From positions 248,001-312,000 of the forward strand of contig CAWCUH010000012.1 of the NCBI GenBank assembly GCA_963798655.1: a stretch of 64,000 bases of DNA, in the 5' to 3' direction. The position numbers and the translations under genes are program-made. The notes under the pieces were generated by a model, which was given only the letters and a program-made list of their open reading frames with translations, had not been told where the DNA came from and ran no database searches. This DNA comes from CAVSMC01 sp963798655. GTDB lineage: Bacteria; Pseudomonadota; Gammaproteobacteria; Burkholderiales; Casimicrobiaceae. How positions within the stretch are numbered: the first letter of the stretch is position 1; the number at the start of each line of letters is the position of its first letter. Of this stretch, positions 60,634 through 64,000 are shown in pieces.

Positions 60634-62232
60634 TCAAAGCAGCTCGTCGAGCGGCAGCAGCGAAAGCATGTCCACCTTCAGCCGCTGCCACAACGTCACC
60701 GCCGGCTCCTCGTGGAAATTGACCGGCATTCCGTCCTCCAGCGTGCGCCATACGAGATGACGTTGTCCGATCGCGTCCGCGTCGCCCAGCATCAGGACAT
60801 AGCTGTTGGCCGGCTGTGCGATATCCGCGAAGCGCAGCGCAACCTGTCGCGCGAGCTCGGGGCTGTCGATGATCAGGCCGACTTCGGTATTGACGTGCAA
60901 AGAGCGCTGATCGAGGTTCATCGAGCCGACGAATATTCTCGTACGATCGAACACGAACACCTTGGCGTGCAACGCATACGTGCCGGAACTCGGCGATTTC
61001 AACTGGTTGCCGCGAACGACCGGCCGGCCGAGCACCGGCCGCACTTCGAAGAGGTCGACGCCGATTTCCAGCAGCGGCTCGCGAAACGCCTGATAGCCTG
61101 AGTGAACGACGGACATGTCGGTCGACGCGAGCGAATTGGTCAATATGCGCACGCTGACGTTACGCTCGCGCAGCGCCGCCAGAAACGCCATTCCGGCAGG
61201 CGCGGGCACGAGGTAAGGCGACACGACGATCAGTTCCGAGCTAACCTGCCTCGCCACTTCACCCAGTCGCTTGCGCAACAGCCGGCCACCCTGTTCGCCG
61301 TCTTCGACCTTCGCCTTTTCCGGGCTGTCGTAGATCACTTCGGCGCGCGCCCAGACGAGTCGTGACCTGCCGCTCAGCAGGGACGCGAGCGGCTCGCCGG
61401 CGGCGAGCGTGCGCATGTAAGCCGCGCCGGCCGCGATCATCTGCGCGTGGTGCGCCGCGAGGACGCCACGATACTCGCTCAGGTCTTCCCGAGAAGGCGT
61501 GCCGCCGAACAGCGCTTCGATCGGAATCGCCATCGGGCTATTCCAGAATGCGTCGAAACTGTTCGATACCTCGTTGATGATCGGCCCCGCGGCGATGATG
61601 TCGTAGTCACCGAATTCGAAATCGCGGCCACCCTGGAAGTATTCGTCGCCGATATTGCGCCCCCCGACGATGCCAATCTCGTTGTCGACGACGAAGACCT
61701 TGTTGTGCATCCGGTAGTTGAGCCTGGATGCATTGCCCAGAAACTCCGTCACGTGAACGAACTCGACGTCTCCGCGGTAGGCGAAAGGATTGAAAAGGCG
61801 CAGCTCGACGTTCGGATACCCTGCGAGCGTCCTGATCTGCGCGTCGCGCCCGAACGAGCCGGAATCGTCGAGCAGCACTCGCACCCGCACGCCGCGATCA
61901 GCCGCCTTGAGCAATGCCTCGATCAGCAACTGGCCCGTGTCGTCGCTTTGAATGACGAAGTACTGGACGTCCAGCGTCCGCTCCGCGGCAGCCGCCAGTT
62001 CCATCCGCAGGACAAAACTTTCGATGCCGACCGGGAGCAGCCTGAAACCCGACGTTCCCGGATGCTCGGCCTTGGCCTCGGCCAACTGCCGGCCCATCCG
62101 CGTTTGTTCGGGACGAGCGAGCGCGCTCGATGCCGTTTTCGGAAATTCCGAGCCCGGCGGCAGCGACGCGCAGCCGCACAGCAGTACCAGCAGCCCGCTC
62201 GCTACGAGGACCCGGATCACGCCGGAGCGCAT
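60634..62232 (-). CDS. ClsC-like phospholipase D lipoprotein
   Basis: A 532-residue envelope protein of the phospholipase D superfamily. A lipoprotein signal peptide with LLVLLCGCAS (Cys about 20) is followed by two HKD repeats: MHNKVFVVDNEIGIVGGRN (about 180) and LHAKVFVFDRTRIFVGSMN (about 425). Length and text fit ClsC (YmdC), which forms cardiolipin from two phospholipids, though a general lipid hydrolase is possible. ATG 62232 is used; a TTG two codons earlier exists. It is the second PLD-type gene here besides clsB. Confidence 0.88.
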   Translation of the reverse strand: MRSGVIRVLVASGLLVLLCGCASLPPGSEFPKTASSALARPEQTRMGRQLAEAKAEHPGTSGFRLLPVGIESFVLRMELAAAAERTLDVQYFVIQSDDTGQLLIEALLKAADRGVRVRVLLDDSGSFGRDAQIRTLAGYPNVELRLFNPFAYRGDVEFVHVTEFLGNASRLNYRMHNKVFVVDNEIGIVGGRNIGDEYFQGGRDFEFGDYDIIAAGPIINEVSNSFDAFWNSPMAIPIEALFGGTPSREDLSEYRGVLAAHHAQMIAAGAAYMRTLAAGEPLASLLSGRSRLVWARAEVIYDSPEKAKVEDGEQGGRLLRKRLGEVARQVSSELIVVSPYLVPAPAGMAFLAALRERNVSVRILTNSLASTDMSVVHSGYQAFREPLLEIGVDLFEVRPVLGRPVVRGNQLKSPSSGTYALHAKVFVFDRTRIFVGSMNLDQRSLHVNTEVGLIIDSPELARQVALRFADIAQPANSYVLMLGDADAIGQRHLVWRTLEDGMPVNFHEEPAVTLWQRLKVDMLSLLPLDELL

Positions 62233-62293
62233 GCGCAAGGAAAGCGCGGCCGAGGCCGCGCTGAAATGACCCGCTGCGTGGCCTGAGCGCGCC

Positions 62294-62848
62294 TTATTTT
62301 GCGTACGCGGCCTTTGCCGATGTCATGCACGTGTCCTTTTCGATTCCCGACATCGCATCGCACCTGGCAAGCGCGACCTTCTCCTGCGCCTCACGCGTGT
62401 CTTCGCGCGCCTCGGCGCGTGCATCGACGGCCGTCCTGTGCGCCTTGGCGTCGGCGACGAGCTGCACGTGCGTCGCGTTCGCCTGCTTCACGCAGACGTC
62501 CTTCTCCTGCGTGGTCTTGATATCGCAGGCGACCTTCGCGACCATGAAATCAGCGTCGGCGTTGGCTATCCTGCTGGCCGTCTTCGCCTTGATGGTTCCC
62601 CTGTAATCCGCTTCCGCCAGCGCCTTCGCCTTCTTCTCCACGGCCTTCGCTTCGACGGCACACATATCCTTGTCGTGTCCGGTGAGCGGCTCGCATTTGG
62701 CGTGCGCGTCCTTGTACGCGACCGAGGCCCGTTCGACGGCGCCCGTGTAATCGCTGCGCGCCTGCGAAGTCGTTGCGAACGCGAGCTGGGCGCAGGACAG
62801 AATCGCCGCGCCCCCCATTGATGCAACCAACAACTTGGATCTGATCAT
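62294..62848 (-). CDS. Secreted Cys-repeat, Ala/Lys-rich periplasmic protein
   Basis: A 184-residue protein with a signal peptide (cleavage about after AFA-T). The mature chain is an Ala/Lys/Asp-rich helix-former with three copies of C-x7-KD-x-C (CEPLTGHDKDMC, CDIKTTQEKDVC, CDAMSGIEKDTC), each followed by an Ala/Lys-rich helix, suggesting three disulfide-closed helical hairpins. Similar uncharacterised proteins occur in Burkholderiales; no function is known. AGGA precedes the ATG. Neighbours are envelope-stress genes. Confidence 0.75.
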   Translation of the reverse strand: MIRSKLLVASMGGAAILSCAQLAFATTSQARSDYTGAVERASVAYKDAHAKCEPLTGHDKDMCAVEAKAVEKKAKALAEADYRGTIKAKTASRIANADADFMVAKVACDIKTTQEKDVCVKQANATHVQLVADAKAHRTAVDARAEAREDTREAQEKVALARCDAMSGIEKDTCMTSAKAAYAK

Positions 62849-63049
62849 TTGTTGTTCCTGTTCTTCTTGCCGCCAATATCGAGCCGACGACGCCGGCTCG
62901 ACCGTACCGAACTACCAATGCTGAAGTCTTCGGCTGGTGATCTTTTCGCACCCGTAGAAAGTCTTTGTCTGCACCTCTGCCGGGTTCATGGTGATGCCGT
63001 ACGTCGCTCGAAGTGTTCGCTTCCGACGGACCGGCCCGCGCGAAGACGA

Positions 63050-64000
63050 CTACTCTCGATGCTTGCCGTTGTCTTGCTCCTGCTTCTGATCGCCGTTATC
63101 GAGTTTTTTGTCAGCGGGTTTGACCGCGGCGGGTTTGGGCTCTTGGCCTCGCGTTCGCGCGTTCGGCATGGGCTGTGGTGGCATTGCCGGCGGCGCAACT
63201 GCAGCGGGGGGCGCCGAGCGCGGCTGCGGCGCCGTCGCGGCCGCCGTCGGCGGCACGGCGATCGGCTGAGGCGGTCGCTGCGATGACGACGGTGCGACAC
63301 GCTCGATCGTCTGTTCGCCGCTTCCACGCTGCTCCGGTTTGCCGCGCGGTTCCGCAGCGCGCACCGGCGCGGCTGTCGGTGGTGCGGCGAGCTGCGGCGG
63401 AGCGACATGGGCCGGCGCCGCTCGTTGTGGCGGTGCTGGCGGAGCGGCCAAGGTCTGTTCGCGCTGATCCCCGTTAGCGCGCTGCTCGGATTTCACGCGT
63501 TGCTCCGGCGGTTGGACGATCGGCGCGGGCGACATGGCTTGCGATGGCGGACGGGCTTGCGTCGGCGCGCCCTGTGCACGCTGTGCGCCCGGCGTGACAG
63601 GTGGCTCCGGTGCGCGCGGGATCGCCGGCGCTGCGGGCGCCTGTCGCTCATCGGGCTTTGCGCGCGCCTCAACCGGTCGCGAGGCGGACGTTGCCAGCGG
63701 CGGACGCATCGTCGGCGGTGATTCGATCTTTTGCGCGACCACCTTCACGACAGGCGCCGACGACGCCGCTGCGGGTTTCAATTCCTTGCGCGCGGCCTCG
63801 TCGAGAGGTTTGCCGGGCTTCGCTGCCAGTTGCTGCTGTTGCGCGGCGAAGCCGACCTGTGCGGCGGGCGGGGTCGTGCGCGCGACGACGGCCCGCTCGA
63901 ACACGCGACCCGGCGGCTTGGCGGCGCGAGCGGCCGCCCCGCGCACACTCTGCTCCGTCGGCGCCGCTTGCGGAACGAACGCCACCGGAGCGCTCGCGAT
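63050..64000 (-). CDS. Pro/Ala-rich protein, C-terminal part (5' end beyond window)
   Basis: An open frame running off the right edge, with at least 316 residues of low-complexity Pro/Ala/Gln/Arg sequence ending in a Lys/Asp/Gln-rich tail (KKLDNGDQKQEQDNG). The part nearest the edge, SAPVAFVPQ and FERAVVARTTPPAAQVGFAAQQQ followed by KPGKPLD, resembles the tail of DUF6600-type secreted proteins of Burkholderiales, but the defining domain lies outside the window. Coding is supported by the absence of stops and by wobble G/C, though composition alone can mimic this. Confidence 0.55.
   Translation of the reverse strand: MASAPVAFVPQAAPTEQSVRGAAARAAKPPGRVFERAVVARTTPPAAQVGFAAQQQQLAAKPGKPLDEAARKELKPAAASSAPVVKVVAQKIESPPTMRPPLATSASRPVEARAKPDERQAPAAPAIPRAPEPPVTPGAQRAQGAPTQARPPSQAMSPAPIVQPPEQRVKSEQRANGDQREQTLAAPPAPPQRAAPAHVAPPQLAAPPTAAPVRAAEPRGKPEQRGSGEQTIERVAPSSSQRPPQPIAVPPTAAATAPQPRSAPPAAVAPPAMPPQPMPNARTRGQEPKPAAVKPADKKLDNGDQKQEQDNGKHRE

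Overview
The window is GC-rich, gene-dense DNA with near-total G/C at third codon positions. Gene order points to an uncultured betaproteobacterium, probably Burkholderiales-like: recN-nadK-hrcA-hemH next to grpE-dnaK-dnaJ, narXL-narK1K2GHJI-ppi, class I fumarase, a 3-hydroxybutyrate dehydrogenase/patatin pair and a giant cyclic beta-glucan synthase. No rRNA, tRNA, CRISPR array, prophage or transposase gene was seen.

Layout. 1-7.2 kb: acetate/TCA block on the minus strand (acetyl-CoA synthetase, YggT-like membrane protein, TPR protein, DUF4212 subunit, sodium:solute symporter) with class I fumarase divergent on the plus strand. 7.4-14.4 kb: a HAMP-GGDEF-EAL protein, a MobA/MocA-like nucleotidyltransferase, an orphan amino-acid-type binding protein and a PAS-GAF-GAF-GAF histidine kinase. 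14.5-23.4 kb: chaperone and repair block, with heat-shock sigma-32-like promoters before grpE and dnaK, plus hemH, hrcA, nadK and recN. 23.5-30.2 kb: PBP7-type endopeptidase, Atm1-type exporter, asnS, ClsB and an EEP-family nuclease/phosphatase. 30.2-43.2 kb: the complete respiratory nitrate module on the minus strand: narX-narL sensor pair, narK1-narK2 transporters, narGHJI and a parvulin isomerase. 43.3-48.6 kb: 3-hydroxybutyrate dehydrogenase, patatin-like protein, CPBP membrane protein, D-2-hydroxyacid dehydrogenase and a second orphan binding protein. 48.7-64 kb: envelope and stress genes: ndvB-type cyclic glucan synthase, BON lipoprotein, DUF3309 peptide, receiver-PAS-GGDEF-EAL protein, ClsC-like lipoprotein, a Cys-repeat periplasmic protein and the end of a Pro/Ala-rich protein.

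Most striking observation: narK1, narK2, narG and narH are broken into many frames by about fifty one-base indels. Nearly all of those placed by hand against the conserved protein lie at a third codon position, where either two alternative wobble bases are written side by side or the wobble base is missing. Four isolated sites of the same kind occur in asnS, the patatin gene, ndvB and the receiver-GGDEF-EAL gene. This is best read as a consensus collapsed from two or more related strains or gene copies that differ mainly at synonymous sites, not as gene decay. These genes are therefore annotated as functional CDS with corrected reading.

Two families of inverted repeats (GGGTCAGAGTGCA type and GGGGACAGACC type) fill spacers directly against stop codons, resembling REP/BIME elements. 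Three consecutive inverted repeats occupy the dnaK-dnaJ spacer. A TTGAC-N4-GTCAA palindrome between narX and the divergent 3-hydroxybutyrate dehydrogenase gene resembles an FNR/Anr/Dnr box, as expected for a denitrification locus.
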